From Paracoccus endophyticus (lineage in GTDB: Bacteria; Pseudomonadota; Alphaproteobacteria; Rhodobacterales; Rhodobacteraceae): a stretch of DNA of 64,000 bases. The position numbers were made by a program, and so were the translations under genes. Shown here in pieces: positions 44,358 to 53,653 of the stretch. Within the stretch, counting starts at the first letter, position 1. Every line of letters begins with the position of its first letter. The notes beneath the pieces are model-generated. The model saw only the letters and a list, made by a program, of their open reading frames with translations. It searched no databases and had not been told where the DNA came from. The stretch is taken from assembly GCF_003286075.1 (NCBI RefSeq), contig NZ_QLUV01000001.1, positions 372,001 through 436,000 of the forward strand, in the 5' to 3' direction.

Positions 44358-45716
44358 ATGACCGGCGCATCCTCTGACCTGCAGGCGCTGACGCGGGCGC
44401 TGCTGGACGCGGCGCGCGCGGCCGGCGCGTCCGAGGCGGACGCCATGGCGGTCGAGGGCGAATCGCTGTCGGTCAACGTGCTGGGCGGCGCGCTGGAACA
44501 CGCCGAGCGCGCGCAGGGCGTGGAAATCGGCCTGCGGGTGCTGATCGGCGGGCGGCAGGCCAGCGTCTCGGCCAGCGAAGTGTCGGAGCGCACCATCGCG
44601 GAAATGGCGGCCCGCGCCGTCGCCATGGCGCGCGAGGCGCCGGTGGACGACAGCCTGGGGCTGGCCGACCCCGACCAGCTGGCCGGCACGACCGACATGG
44701 CCCGCGGGCTCGAACTGGACGACGACAGGCCGCCCCCTGCCCCGCCCGAGCTGCTGGACCGCGCCCTGCGGGCCGAGGCGGCGGCCCTGGCCGTCGCGGG
44801 GATCAGCATGGTCGAATCGGCCAGCGCCGCCGTCAGCCACCGCCGCCTGTGGCTGGCCGCGACCAACGGGTTCTCGGGCGGCTATGGCCGCAGCGGCCAT
44901 TCCCTGTCCGCCGTCGCCATCACCGGCGAGGGCCTGGGGATGGAGCGCGACTGGGCCGGCGAAAGCCGCGTCTGGGCCGCCGACCTGCCCCCGCCCGAGG
45001 AGATCGGGCGCCGCGCGGGCGAGCGGACCGTGGCCCGCCGCGGCGCGCGCAAGCCGCCGACCGGGGCGTTTCCCATCCTTTACGACGAACGCGTCGCCTC
45101 GTCGCTGATCGGGCACCTGCTGTCGGCGGTGAACGGGGCGGCGGTGGCGCGCGGGGCCAGCTGGCTGCGCGATGCACTGGACCAGCCGGTGCTGCCGCCC
45201 GGCCTTGACCTGACCGAGGACCCGCTGCTGCCGCGCTATCCGGCCTCGCGCCCGTTCGACGCCGAGGGGCTGGCAACGCGCGCGCGCGCCATCGTGGCGG
45301 ACGGCGTGTTGCAGGGCTGGACGCTGGACCTGGCGACCGGGCGCAAGCTGGGGATGGCGTCCACCGCCAGTGCCGTGCGCGGGATCTCGTCGGCGCCCTC
45401 GCCGGGGGTCAGCAACGTGACGCTGTCGCCGGGCAACGCCACGCCGCAGGCGCTGGTGCGCGACATGGGCCGCGGGCTGGTGGTGACGTCGATGCTGGGC
45501 GCATCGGTCAACCCGACGACCGGCGACTATTCCCGCGGGGCCGCGGGGTTCTGGGTCGAGAACGGCCAGATCGCCTATGCGGTGAACGAATGCACCATCG
45601 CGGGCAACCTGCGCGACATGCTGATGCGGATGGTCGCGGCCGACGACCTGCCCGAGTGGCGGCCGCACCGGGTGCCGTCGCTGCTGGTCGAGGGGATGAC
45701 CGTTGCCGGCGACTGA
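44358..45716 (+). CDS. TldD/PmbA family protein (TldE-like)
   Basis: This 452-residue protein belongs to the TldD/PmbA family. TldD and TldE (PmbA) form a heterodimeric metalloprotease that degrades unfolded peptides and matures peptide antibiotics such as microcin B17. Features are ARAAGASEADAMAVEGESLSV at the N-terminus and VEIGLRVLIGGRQASVSAS, with the C-terminal half containing TGDYSRGAAGFWVENGQIAYAVNE. The zinc motif HExxxH of TldD is absent, which fits the TldE/PmbA side. The partner tldD is not in the window. The end overlaps the cysQ-like gene by 14 nt, so the genes are coupled. Confidence 0.9.
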   Translation: MTGASSDLQALTRALLDAARAAGASEADAMAVEGESLSVNVLGGALEHAERAQGVEIGLRVLIGGRQASVSASEVSERTIAEMAARAVAMAREAPVDDSLGLADPDQLAGTTDMARGLELDDDRPPPAPPELLDRALRAEAAALAVAGISMVESASAAVSHRRLWLAATNGFSGGYGRSGHSLSAVAITGEGLGMERDWAGESRVWAADLPPPEEIGRRAGERTVARRGARKPPTGAFPILYDERVASSLIGHLLSAVNGAAVARGASWLRDALDQPVLPPGLDLTEDPLLPRYPASRPFDAEGLATRARAIVADGVLQGWTLDLATGRKLGMASTASAVRGISSAPSPGVSNVTLSPGNATPQALVRDMGRGLVVTSMLGASVNPTTGDYSRGAAGFWVENGQIAYAVNECTIAGNLRDMLMRMVAADDLPEWRPHRVPSLLVEGMTVAGD

Positions 45717-46611
45717 CCTCGCCCTGCTGGTCGAGGCGGCCGAGGCTGCGGGCCAGGTCGCGCTGCGCTATTGGCGGGGCGCGCTGAAAAGCTGGGACAA
45801 GGGCGGCGGCGCCGGTCCCGTCAGCGAGGCGGATCTGGCCGTCAACGACCTGCTCGAACAGCGCCTGCGGGGGGCTCGCCCGGCCTATGGATGGCTCAGC
45901 GAGGAAAGCGCCGACGATCCCGCGCGGCTGGATGCGGCGCGCTGCTTCATCGTGGACCCGATCGACGGGACCCGCGCCTTCATCGCCGGGCAGGACGGGT
46001 TCGCCGTCGCGCTTGCCGTGGCGCAGGGCGACAGGGTCACGGCCGGTGTGGTGCATCTGCCCGCGCGCGGCGTGACCTATGCCGCGCGCGCGGACGGGCC
46101 GGCCACCCGCAACGGCCACAGCATCGCCCCGCGCCCGGCGGCGCTGGAGGGCGCGACGGTGCTGACCAGCAAGGCGGCGCTGGACCCCGTCCACTGGCGC
46201 GGCGGCCTTGTGCCCCCGATCCGGCGCGAGTTCCGCCCGTCGCTCGCGTGGCGGCTGTGCCTGGCGGCCGAGGGGCGCTTTGACGCGGCGCTGTCGATGC
46301 GCGCGGCGTGGGAATGGGACATCGCCGCGGCCAGCCTGATCGCCGAGCGCGCAGGCTGCGCCGTGACCGACCGGCGCGGCGGCGCGATGCGATTCAACCA
46401 GGCAAGGCCGCTGGTGGACGGGCTGGTCGTCGCCGCACCCGGCCTGCACGCCGGCCTGCGCGCGGCCATGGCCGCCGACGACAGCACCCCGGCCACCGCC
46501 GCCGACGCCCGCGACGCGGCCCGCGAGGCGGGGGCCGAGATCGCCGCCCCCGCCGGCCCGGCGCCGGCGACACCGACCAGGCCCGCCCCTTCGGCAAAGG
46601 ACCCGCAATGA
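45703..46611 (+). CDS. Inositol monophosphatase family protein, CysQ-like (TTG start)
   Basis: This metal-dependent phosphatase of 302 residues has [10 protein letters not shown] (the metal-binding DPxDGT motif), SEESADDP with the conserved Glu residues, and [16 protein letters not shown] near the C-terminus. It is most like the 3'(2'),5'-bisphosphate nucleotidases (CysQ), which recycle the PAP left after sulfate activation and sulfotransferase reactions; inositol phosphatase activity is also possible. A TTG start (45703) is preceded by GAGGGG; no ATG fits. A 35-residue Ala/Pro-rich C-terminal tail is unusual. It overlaps the tldE-like gene at its start and the flavin reductase gene at its end. 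Confidence 0.85.
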   Translation: MPATDLALLVEAAEAAGQVALRYWRGALKSWDKGGGAGPVSEADLAVNDLLEQRLRGARPAYGWLSEESADDPARLDAARCFIVDPIDGTRAFIAGQDGFAVALAVAQGDRVTAGVVHLPARGVTYAARADGPATRNGHSIAPRPAALEGATVLTSKAALDPVHWRGGLVPPIRREFRPSLAWRLCLAAEGRFDAALSMRAAWEWDIAAASLIAERAGCAVTDRRGGAMRFNQARPLVDGLVVAAPGLHAGLRAAMAADDSTPATAADARDAAREAGAEIAAPAGPAPATPTRPAPSAKDPQ

Positions 46612-47153
46612 ACCGGCTGCCCCCCGAAACCCGCGACCGTCTGGCCGACGCGATCACCTTTCACCCCGCCACGGCCGAGGCGCGGCTGTTCCGCGAGGCG
46701 CTGGGCCGCTTTGCGACCGGGGTCACGGTGGTCACGGTGCAGGGACCGGACGGCCCGCTGGGGATGACGGTCAACAGCTTTACCAGCGTGTCGCTGAACC
46801 CGCCGCTGGTGCTGTGGTGCCCGGCCCGCGCCTCGTCGCGCCATGACGCGTTCGTGGGCGCGCGGGCGTGGTCGGTGCACGTGCTGGGGGCCGAGCAGCT
46901 CAAGATGTGCCTGCGATTCACCCGGGGCGGCGCGCAGTTCGCCGGGCTTGACCCCGCCGTGACCGAGGACGGCGCGCCGGTGCTGGCGGGCGTGGCCGCG
47001 CGGTTCGACTGCCGCGCCCATGCCAGCCACGACGGTGGCGATCACACGGTGCTGATCGGGCAGGTCGCGCGGGTCACGGTTGCGGGGCCCGACGACCATC
47101 CGCTGGTCTTTGCCGCCGGGCGGTTCGGCGCGTTCCATCCCGACATCGGCTGA
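46608..47153 (+). CDS. Flavin reductase family protein
   Basis: This 181-residue FMN-binding split-barrel protein resembles short-chain flavin reductases that supply reduced FMN to two-component monooxygenases. The motif [22 protein letters not shown] with [17 protein letters not shown] is typical, and a [13 protein letters not shown] segment follows. No oxygenase component is adjacent, so the partner is unknown. The start ATG overlaps the preceding stop by 4 nt (ATGA), forming a three-gene operon with the tldE-like and cysQ-like genes. Confidence 0.88.
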   Translation: MNRLPPETRDRLADAITFHPATAEARLFREALGRFATGVTVVTVQGPDGPLGMTVNSFTSVSLNPPLVLWCPARASSRHDAFVGARAWSVHVLGAEQLKMCLRFTRGGAQFAGLDPAVTEDGAPVLAGVAARFDCRAHASHDGGDHTVLIGQVARVTVAGPDDHPLVFAAGRFGAFHPDIG

Positions 47154-47156
47154 CCC

Positions 47157-47897
47157 TCAGCCCACGGGCTCAAGCTCGATCGCGGGCAGCGGCTCCAGCG
47201 GCGGCAAGGGGTCCAGCGGGGCCGAGAAGATCGGGTCCAGCCGCGGCGCGGTGGTGGCGACGGTGGCGCCCGGCCCGCCCAGAACGGCGATCTGGCGCGC
47301 AAGCTGCGCGATGGCCTGGTTCTGCGCGGCGGCGATGGCGCCGGGCGCGGCGACGGCCGTGGTGCCGCGCCCGCCAAGCCCCCCCAGCCCCGCGCTGCCT
47401 GACGCGCGCTGTGCGACCGGCAGCGGCACTGCGATGTCGAAGCGGCGGGCATGGTTGGCCCCGCCCGCGGCGTCGTTGGCGACGTAATAGGCCCCGCTCA
47501 GGCGATAGACGCCGTCGCGCTGCGCCAGGGCCTTCTCGACCCGGACCTCAACCCGCCGCCGGGGCGGCTCGGCCAGCGGCCACGGCTCGGCAATGACGGT
47601 CGCGCCCGACAGGTCCGAGATCGCGCGGGCCAGCGTCAGGGTGAAGGCCCGTTCCGGCGTGTCGGCCCACAGGTTGCGGGGGTTCGACCGGATGGCCCCG
47701 TCGGCGGTCTGCCACGACACCTCGCCCGCCGCGGCATATTCGGGCAGCGACACGTCCTTCAGCTCGGCCGTGCCCAGGGCGTTGCTGACCTGCGGGCCGG
47801 CGCTGGGCGGGTCGATCAGCCAGCGGCCGGTCTTTTCCGGGTTGGAACAGCCCGCCAGCAGCGCGGCGGCCAGGATCAGGGGCAAGGCGTGGCGCAT
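47157..47897 (-). CDS. pqiC: PqiC-like lipoprotein (ABC-type transport auxiliary)
   Basis: This 246-residue outer-membrane-type lipoprotein has a signal and lipobox LLAGC. It corresponds to the PqiC/YmbA family, which in Escherichia coli anchors the PqiB tunnel to the outer membrane. The C-terminal third is rich in Pro, Ala and Gly and is longer than in typical homologues. The start lies 2 nt after the pqiB stop, completing the pqiA-pqiA-pqiB-pqiC operon. The assignment rests on context and the domain type. Confidence 0.8.
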   Translation of the reverse strand: MRHALPLILAAALLAGCSNPEKTGRWLIDPPSAGPQVSNALGTAELKDVSLPEYAAAGEVSWQTADGAIRSNPRNLWADTPERAFTLTLARAISDLSGATVIAEPWPLAEPPRRRVEVRVEKALAQRDGVYRLSGAYYVANDAAGGANHARRFDIAVPLPVAQRASGSAGLGGLGGRGTTAVAAPGAIAAAQNQAIAQLARQIAVLGGPGATVATTAPRLDPIFSAPLDPLPPLEPLPAIELEPVG

Positions 47898-47899
47898 GT

Positions 47900-50326
47900 C
47901 TATCGTCCCAGCAGGAAGGCGCGCGGATTGCGCTCGATGGTGGTGGCAAGGCTGCCGAGGCTTTCGGCCGCCCGGCGCAGGCCGCGCAGCGTGTTGACCG
48001 TTTCGGTGTTGAACGCGCCGCGCTCGCCGTAGGTGGCGATCACCGCCTCGGCCCGCGCGGCCAGTTGCTGGAACCGCTGCGACAGCTGCGGCAGGGTGTT
48101 GGCGGCGCGGGCGATCTCGTCCATGGCGCGCCGGGCCGAGGCGAGCGCCGCGTTCAGGCTGCCGGCGGCGTTGCCGTCGCGCAGGTCGTTCAGCAGGCCG
48201 GACGCCGCCTGAAGCGTGTCCGACAGGTTGCGCGGCAGCTGTGCGGCGTCCTCGGTCCCCAGCATGGCGCGCAGATCGTCCACCACGCCCTTGCCCGCCT
48301 CGCTGATGCCCGACCAGTCGAACGTCTCGACCGCAGCGGCGGCGGCGTCGATCCGGTCCACCATGGCCGGCACGTCGGCCGCAGCCTGCCGGATCGAGGT
48401 GGCGGCGGCGCCCGCGTCATCGACGAACTGGCCGATGCGCGCGCCCACCTTGTTCCGGGCCAGGTCGGCGGCGACCGTGCCGATGTCGGCGGCGGCCGTC
48501 CCCACGCGGTCCACCGCGGTGCCCAGCTTGCCGGGAAGCGCCTGCGCGGCCTCGGTCCCGATCAGGCCGCGCACGTCGGCCAGCACCTGCTGGGCCTGCG
48601 CCCCGATCGCGGCGAAATCCACGCCGCTGACCGAGGTGGCGGCGCTGTCAAGCCGGTCGATGATCCCCGGCAGCTTGTCGGCCGCCCCGTTCAGCTTGTC
48701 GGCGATCTGGTCGGCCTTGTCGGTCGCACCCGCGATGTTGGCCACCGCGCCCGAGGCGCGCAGCTCCTGCACGGCCGTGCGCAGCTCGGTCATCGTCACC
48801 TGCGCCTCGTCGATGGTCTGGCGCAGCGATTCGGGGATCGCGCGTGTGTCCTGCGAACTGGCGATGGCGGTCACGCTGTTCATCATGTCGGTGGCCGACT
48901 TCAGCAGTTCCTCGAGCTTGAGGCTGCCCAGGCGGTTCACCAGCCCCTGCGCGGTGGTGGCGATGTCCGACAGGTCCGGCGGCGCGGACGGCAGGACCGG
49001 GAACGGCTTTGCGTCGGCGTCGATCTGCGCGGGCGGCGCATCGGGCAGCTCGATCAGCTCCACCATCAGCGAGGTGCCGAAGATCCCCGCGCCGGTCACG
49101 CGCGCGCGCAATCCCTGCGCCACGCGTCCGGCCAGGAAGGTCAGCGCGTCCGAGGGGCCCGCGTCCTCGGGCAGTCCCAGGCGCTGCGGCGACAGGGCGA
49201 TGGTGATGTCCTGCAGGACCTGCCCCGCCTGCCCTTCCTCCCCCGGCACGACGCGCACCGACAGGCCGCTGACGCGCCCCACCGTCAGCCCCTGGAACTG
49301 CACGTCCGCCCCCTCGGCCAGACCGCGGACGGCCTCGTCCATCAGGACCGTCAGGCGCAGCTCGTCGCCGGGCGCGGTGGCGAACAGGCTGTTCTGCGCC
49401 GTCTGCCGGTCGGGCTGCAACTGGAACACATGGCCCTGGGCGACCGGCTGGCCACCCGACGACAGGGTCGCGAACTCTGCCCCGCCCTGCACCAGCGAGG
49501 ACACGGAATTGACGTTCAGCGACACGCCCTGCGGCCCCAGCGACACCGAGAAGCCTGCCGTGTCCCAGAACACCGTCGCGGTGGTCAGGCGCTGGTCGTG
49601 GGGCGCTTCGATGAAGACATCGGCCTGGACGCTTTCGTCGGTGTCCGACAGCCGCAGGTTCTGCATCCGCCCGACCTGCAGGCCGCGATAGAAGATCGGC
49701 GCGCCCTCGGTCATGCCCTTGGCGTCGGCCGAGGACAGGACGACCCAGGTGCCCTGTTCGTTGCTGCGGGTCAGCGGTGCGCGGTCCAGCCCCTCGTGGA
49801 CGACCAGCTCGGCCGGCCCGGGCCGGGCGTCCCAGTAGCCCTCGATGAAGGCGCCGGTCAGCACCGTGTCCAGGCGCGAGATGCCCTGCGCCGACACCTG
49901 GGGCCGCACGATCCAGAACTCGGCGGCGTCGTCGATGAACTGCGCGACGTCCTTGTCCACGCGGATCGAGACCACCACCCGCTGAAGATCCTGCGTGAAG
50001 CGCACGGCCTCGACATTGCCCACGGTGATCTCGCGGAACTTCAGCGCGGTTTCGCCGGGGGTGATGCCGGTCGCGTCGGCAAAGGCGACCTGGACCAGCG
50101 TGCCGCGCCCGGCATAGGCGTTCCAGGCCAGCGCCATCGTCACCAGCAGCGCGATGATCGGCACCGCCCAGATCACCGACACGCCGGCGCGTGCGGCGCG
50201 GGCCGCGGTGCGCCGCACCGGGCTGGCCGGACGCAGGGTGCCCGGACCCGAGGGGGGGCGGGGGCTGTCGCCGTCGGGGCCGGACCCCGCGCGGGGGTCG
50301 GTGACGGGCGGCGGTCTGTCGGTCAT
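47900..50326 (-). CDS. pqiB: PqiB-like MCE protein with an enlarged C-terminus
   Basis: This 808-residue periplasm-spanning MCE protein has one membrane helix (about residues 50-70) and three MCE/MlaD domains recognisable from GITPGETALKFREITVG (87-103), EGAPIFYRGLQVG (207-219) and EGADVQFQGLTVG (338-350). Escherichia coli PqiB (546 residues) forms a syringe-like tunnel for lipids between the membranes. The extra roughly 260 residues at the C-terminus are helical and contain a repeat of exactly 100-residue period (553-610 and 653-710, for example PGIIDRLDSAA versus PAMVDRIDAAA). The start overlaps pqiA by 4 nt. Confidence 0.9.
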   Translation of the reverse strand: MTDRPPPVTDPRAGSGPDGDSPRPPSGPGTLRPASPVRRTAARAARAGVSVIWAVPIIALLVTMALAWNAYAGRGTLVQVAFADATGITPGETALKFREITVGNVEAVRFTQDLQRVVVSIRVDKDVAQFIDDAAEFWIVRPQVSAQGISRLDTVLTGAFIEGYWDARPGPAELVVHEGLDRAPLTRSNEQGTWVVLSSADAKGMTEGAPIFYRGLQVGRMQNLRLSDTDESVQADVFIEAPHDQRLTTATVFWDTAGFSVSLGPQGVSLNVNSVSSLVQGGAEFATLSSGGQPVAQGHVFQLQPDRQTAQNSLFATAPGDELRLTVLMDEAVRGLAEGADVQFQGLTVGRVSGLSVRVVPGEEGQAGQVLQDITIALSPQRLGLPEDAGPSDALTFLAGRVAQGLRARVTGAGIFGTSLMVELIELPDAPPAQIDADAKPFPVLPSAPPDLSDIATTAQGLVNRLGSLKLEELLKSATDMMNSVTAIASSQDTRAIPESLRQTIDEAQVTMTELRTAVQELRASGAVANIAGATDKADQIADKLNGAADKLPGIIDRLDSAATSVSGVDFAAIGAQAQQVLADVRGLIGTEAAQALPGKLGTAVDRVGTAAADIGTVAADLARNKVGARIGQFVDDAGAAATSIRQAAADVPAMVDRIDAAAAAVETFDWSGISEAGKGVVDDLRAMLGTEDAAQLPRNLSDTLQAASGLLNDLRDGNAAGSLNAALASARRAMDEIARAANTLPQLSQRFQQLAARAEAVIATYGERGAFNTETVNTLRGLRRAAESLGSLATTIERNPRAFLLGR

Positions 50327-51054
50327 GCGGCGGTCCTGTCCCTGCGGGTCCGCAGCGGCAAGCCGCGCCAGATCAGCCGCGGGTCAAAGCTTTGCGCGGA
50401 AAGCATCGTGAAGGCAACCGACAGCGCAAAGCTGACCGCCGCCGGCCCCGGGTGGACGGTCGCGACGAACCCCAGCTGCACCAGCGCCGCCAGGATGGCC
50501 ACGACGAAGACGTCGATCATCGACCAGCGCCCGATGAACTCGATCGCCTCGAGCGCGCGCAGCCGCGTGTGCGCGGCCTCGACCGAGGCGGGACGGCCGG
50601 CGACGTGGGCCAGCCAAGCGATGACCACGAACTTGCCGATCGGCACGACGATCGAGGCCACGAACACGATCGCCGCGACCCCGTAGCTGCCGTGATGCAA
50701 CAGCTCGATCACGCCGCCGATGATGGTGGCTTCCGAACTGCCGCGCAGCCCGGCGAAGGTCTGCGTCTTCAGCATCGGCAGCAGGTTCGCCGGGACATAG
50801 AAGATCAGCCCCGCGGCCAGCCACGCCCAGACCGCCTGCAGGCTGCGCCGGTCGGGGGGGGTCAGCCGTGCCCCGCAGCGGCCGCAGGTGGTGGCGTCCT
50901 CGGGCCAGACCCGGCCGCAGCCCCGGCAGCCGACCAGCCCGGCGCGGTGGGCGGTCAGGACCGGCGCGTCCTCTCGTGCGGCCAGGGCGTCGCTGGCGGG
51001 CGCGGCCGGTCGGGGTGGGGTCGGGGCAGGCGCGGCCGGGGCGGGCGCGGTCAT
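50323..51054 (-). CDS. pqiA: PqiA-like membrane protein (second half type)
   Basis: This 243-residue inner-membrane protein corresponds to the second repeat of Escherichia coli PqiA. A Cys-rich zinc ribbon, GCRGCGRVWPEDATTCGRCG, precedes four hydrophobic segments. PqiA is the membrane partner of the PqiB lipid conduit. The ATG overlaps the upstream pqiA stop by 4 nt and its own stop overlaps pqiB by 4 nt. In Escherichia coli the two halves are one 417-residue protein; here they are two separate coupled genes, each with its own ribbon. The N-terminal 30 residues are Pro/Ala-rich. Confidence 0.85.
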   Translation of the reverse strand: MTAPAPAAPAPTPPRPAAPASDALAAREDAPVLTAHRAGLVGCRGCGRVWPEDATTCGRCGARLTPPDRRSLQAVWAWLAAGLIFYVPANLLPMLKTQTFAGLRGSSEATIIGGVIELLHHGSYGVAAIVFVASIVVPIGKFVVIAWLAHVAGRPASVEAAHTRLRALEAIEFIGRWSMIDVFVVAILAALVQLGFVATVHPGPAAVSFALSVAFTMLSAQSFDPRLIWRGLPLRTRRDRTAA

Positions 51055-51860
51055 AGGGCGCCGCCCCCCTGGACGGCGGCGTCGCCCGTCTGGGGCCGGG
51101 CGGCGTCGGGGATCGCAGGACCGTCCCGCCGCTCGGCGCCAGCCCCCTCCTCGCCTTCGACCAGGGCGCGCCGGGCCGCCGTCCGGGCCGTGTCGGGGAC
51201 GACCTCGCGGCCGTCGGTGAACGCGCCGCGATCCTCCAGCGTGTCCCAGATCGTCGTCGAGCAGGTGAACACGTCACTGGCCGCGCCGACCACGATCAGC
51301 GCGCAGAACGCCCAGAACGCCGGCCCCAGGCTGACCGTGGCCAGTCCCGCCACCTTGACCAGCGCGACCGACGTGCCGATCACGAAGATCTCGGCCATGG
51401 ACCAGGGGCGCAGGATCTCGGACAGGCGGAAGGCCGCGCCGGCATGGCGCGCGGGCAGCCCCTGCCCCCGCATCGGCAGCAGCACATAGACCAGCAGCGC
51501 CGCCCGCAGCGCCGGCAGCGCCACGATGAAGCCCAGCACCGCCACGGTCAGCGGCATCAGCCACCCCTGCGAGAACGCCAGCGCCACCCCGAAGATCGAC
51601 GTGGCGTTGCCGAATCCCATGCGCGAGATTTCCAGGAACGGAAAGAACACCGCCGCGACCATCAGCACCATGGACGTGACCGACAGCGCCACGATCTGCG
51701 TGAACGCGCCCTCTCGCGGGCGGGCCAGCACGCTGTGGCAGCGCACGCAGCGCGCGGTCTCGCCGGGCGTCAGCTCGGTGTCCACATGCAGCGCGTCGCA
51801 GCGCGGACAGGCGATCAGCCCCGCGCCGGTCTGCACGTCATAATGCCCCGCCTCGATCAT
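51051..51860 (-). CDS. pqiA: PqiA-like membrane protein (first half type)
   Basis: This 269-residue inner-membrane protein is related to the first half of Escherichia coli PqiA. The zinc ribbon CPRCDALHVDTEL followed by ETARCVRCHSVL (two Cys-x-x-Cys pairs) comes first, then four hydrophobic helices with VFFPFLEISRMGFGNATS, and a hydrophilic tail rich in Arg and Glu. It is the first gene of the pqi operon. The ATG at 51860 gives MIEAGHYDVQTGAGLIACPRC; an in-frame upstream start would add 17 basic, non-homologous residues. The role in lipid transport is inferred from the family. Confidence 0.85.
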   Translation of the reverse strand: MIEAGHYDVQTGAGLIACPRCDALHVDTELTPGETARCVRCHSVLARPREGAFTQIVALSVTSMVLMVAAVFFPFLEISRMGFGNATSIFGVALAFSQGWLMPLTVAVLGFIVALPALRAALLVYVLLPMRGQGLPARHAGAAFRLSEILRPWSMAEIFVIGTSVALVKVAGLATVSLGPAFWAFCALIVVGAASDVFTCSTTIWDTLEDRGAFTDGREVVPDTARTAARRALVEGEEGAGAERRDGPAIPDAARPQTGDAAVQGGGAL

Positions 51861-51991
51861 GCCCCGCAGGATAGGGCCGGGCCGCCGCGGCGCAAGGGCG
51901 GCCCCGCGCAAGGCTGCGTGAAAGGGCGCAGCCGCCCCGCTTGCGACTGGCGCAGCCTCTGCTAGCGTCGGGCCAAGTGAGGGGGAGCGCC

Positions 51992-53584
51992 ATGACCCAT
52001 GACGTCATCATCGCGGGCGCGGGCAGCGCGGGCTGCGTTCTGGCCGCGCGCCTGTCGGAGGACCCGCGCCTGCGCGTCCTTCTGATCGAGGCGGGCGGGC
52101 GCGACAACTATCACTGGATCCACGTGCCGATCGGCTATCTCTACTGCATCGGCAATCCGCGCACCGACTGGATGTACAGGACCGCCCCCGAGCCGGGTCT
52201 GCACGGGCGGTCGCTGCTCTACCCGCGCGGGCGCGTTCTGGGCGGGTGCAGTTCGATCAACGGGATGCTGTATCTGCGCGGGCAGGCCGCCGACTATGAC
52301 GGCTGGCGGCAGATGGGCTGCACGGGCTGGGGCTGGGACGATGTCGAGCCGCTGTTTCGCAAGTCCGAGGATTACTTCGCAGGCCCCTCCGAGCATCACG
52401 GCGCGGGCGGCCCCTGGCGGATCGAGACGCAGCGGCTGCGCTGGGACATCCTGGACGACTGGGCGCGTGCCGCGCAGGCCGAGGGCATCCCCGCCAGCGA
52501 CGACTTCAACACCGGCGACAACGAGGGCGTGGGCTATTTCAAGGTCAGCCAGAAGGGCGGCTTCCGCGTGTCCGCCGCCCGCGCCTTTCTGCGCCCGGCA
52601 AGGCGGCGGCCGAACCTGACCGTGATGACCGACCGCCAGGTCCGCCGCGTCGTGTTCGAGGGCGACCGCGCCGTGGGGGTCGAGGTCTTTGCCGACGGTG
52701 TCGCCGAGGTACTGCGCGGGCGCCAGATCGTGCTGGCGGCCGGGGCCATCGGATCGCCCCAGATCCTGCAGCTGTCGGGAATCGGACCGGGCGCGCTGCT
52801 GGCCGACATGGGCATCGCCGTGCGCCGCGACGCGCCCGTAGGCGAGAACCTTCAGGACCACCTGCAGCTGCGCTGCGCCTGGAAGGTGTCCGAGGCGCGC
52901 ACCCTGAACCAGCTGGCCCGGCGCTGGTGGGGCAAGGGCATGATCGGCGCCGAATACATGCTGCGCCGGACCGGCCCGATGAGCATGGCGCCCAGCCAGC
53001 TTGGCGCCTTTGCGCGGTCCACCCCCGACGTGGCGACGCCGGACCTGGAATGGCACGTCCAGCCGCTGAGCCTTGAGGCCTTCGGCCAGCCGCTGCACGA
53101 CTTTCCCGCCATCACGGCCAGCGTCTGCCACCTGCGCCCGGAAAGCCGGGGCCATGTCCGCATCGCCTCGCCCGACCCGATGCGCCACCCGGTGATCCAG
53201 CCCAACTATCTGTCCACCCCGGGCGACCGGCTGACCGCCGCCCGCGCGATCCGCATGACGCGCCGGATCATGGCGCAGGACGCGATGGCCCGTTATCGCC
53301 CCGAGGAGTTCAAGCCCGGCCCGGCCGCGCAGACCGACGCCGAGCTGGCCGATGCCGCGGGCCAGATCGGATCGACCATCTTCCACCCCGTCGGCACGGC
53401 CCGGATGGGCGCCGACGACGGCGCGGTCGTCGATCCGCGGCTGCGGGTGCGCGGGGTGCACGGGCTGCGGGTGGTGGACGCCTCGGTGATGCCCGTCATC
53501 ACCTCGGGCAACACCAACGCGCCCACGATCATGATCGCGGAAAAGGCCGCCCTGATGATGGCCGAGGATTTGCGCGGCATTTGA
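51992..53584 (+). CDS. GMC family FAD-dependent oxidoreductase (choline-dehydrogenase-like)
   Basis: This 530-residue flavoprotein of the glucose-methanol-choline family begins with the FAD-binding VIIAGAGSAGCVLAARLSED, then GRVLGGCSSINGMLYLRG (signature 1) and AAGAIGSPQILQLSGIGPG (signature 2). The C-terminal HPVGTARMG and ITSGNTNAPTIMIAEKAA hold the His/Asn active-site pair. Homologues oxidise alcohols such as choline; the substrate cannot be read here, and no betaine gene (betB, betI) is adjacent, so BetA is not assigned. GGGGGAGC precedes the ATG. It ends 69 nt before motB; any functional link to flagella is doubtful. Confidence 0.9.
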   Translation: MTHDVIIAGAGSAGCVLAARLSEDPRLRVLLIEAGGRDNYHWIHVPIGYLYCIGNPRTDWMYRTAPEPGLHGRSLLYPRGRVLGGCSSINGMLYLRGQAADYDGWRQMGCTGWGWDDVEPLFRKSEDYFAGPSEHHGAGGPWRIETQRLRWDILDDWARAAQAEGIPASDDFNTGDNEGVGYFKVSQKGGFRVSAARAFLRPARRRPNLTVMTDRQVRRVVFEGDRAVGVEVFADGVAEVLRGRQIVLAAGAIGSPQILQLSGIGPGALLADMGIAVRRDAPVGENLQDHLQLRCAWKVSEARTLNQLARRWWGKGMIGAEYMLRRTGPMSMAPSQLGAFARSTPDVATPDLEWHVQPLSLEAFGQPLHDFPAITASVCHLRPESRGHVRIASPDPMRHPVIQPNYLSTPGDRLTAARAIRMTRRIMAQDAMARYRPEEFKPGPAAQTDAELADAAGQIGSTIFHPVGTARMGADDGAVVDPRLRVRGVHGLRVVDASVMPVITSGNTNAPTIMIAEKAALMMAEDLRGI

Positions 53585-53653
53585 CCCGTTAACCCCTGCC
53601 CCCCGGCCCGCCTGCTAAGGTGCGGATGGGCGACGTGGGACGGGGGGTGGCTG

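Noticed and set aside
53585-53653. A second CtrA-like site (GTTAAC) before motB
   Set aside because: Only one TTAA half-site is present; the partner 7 nt away does not match.
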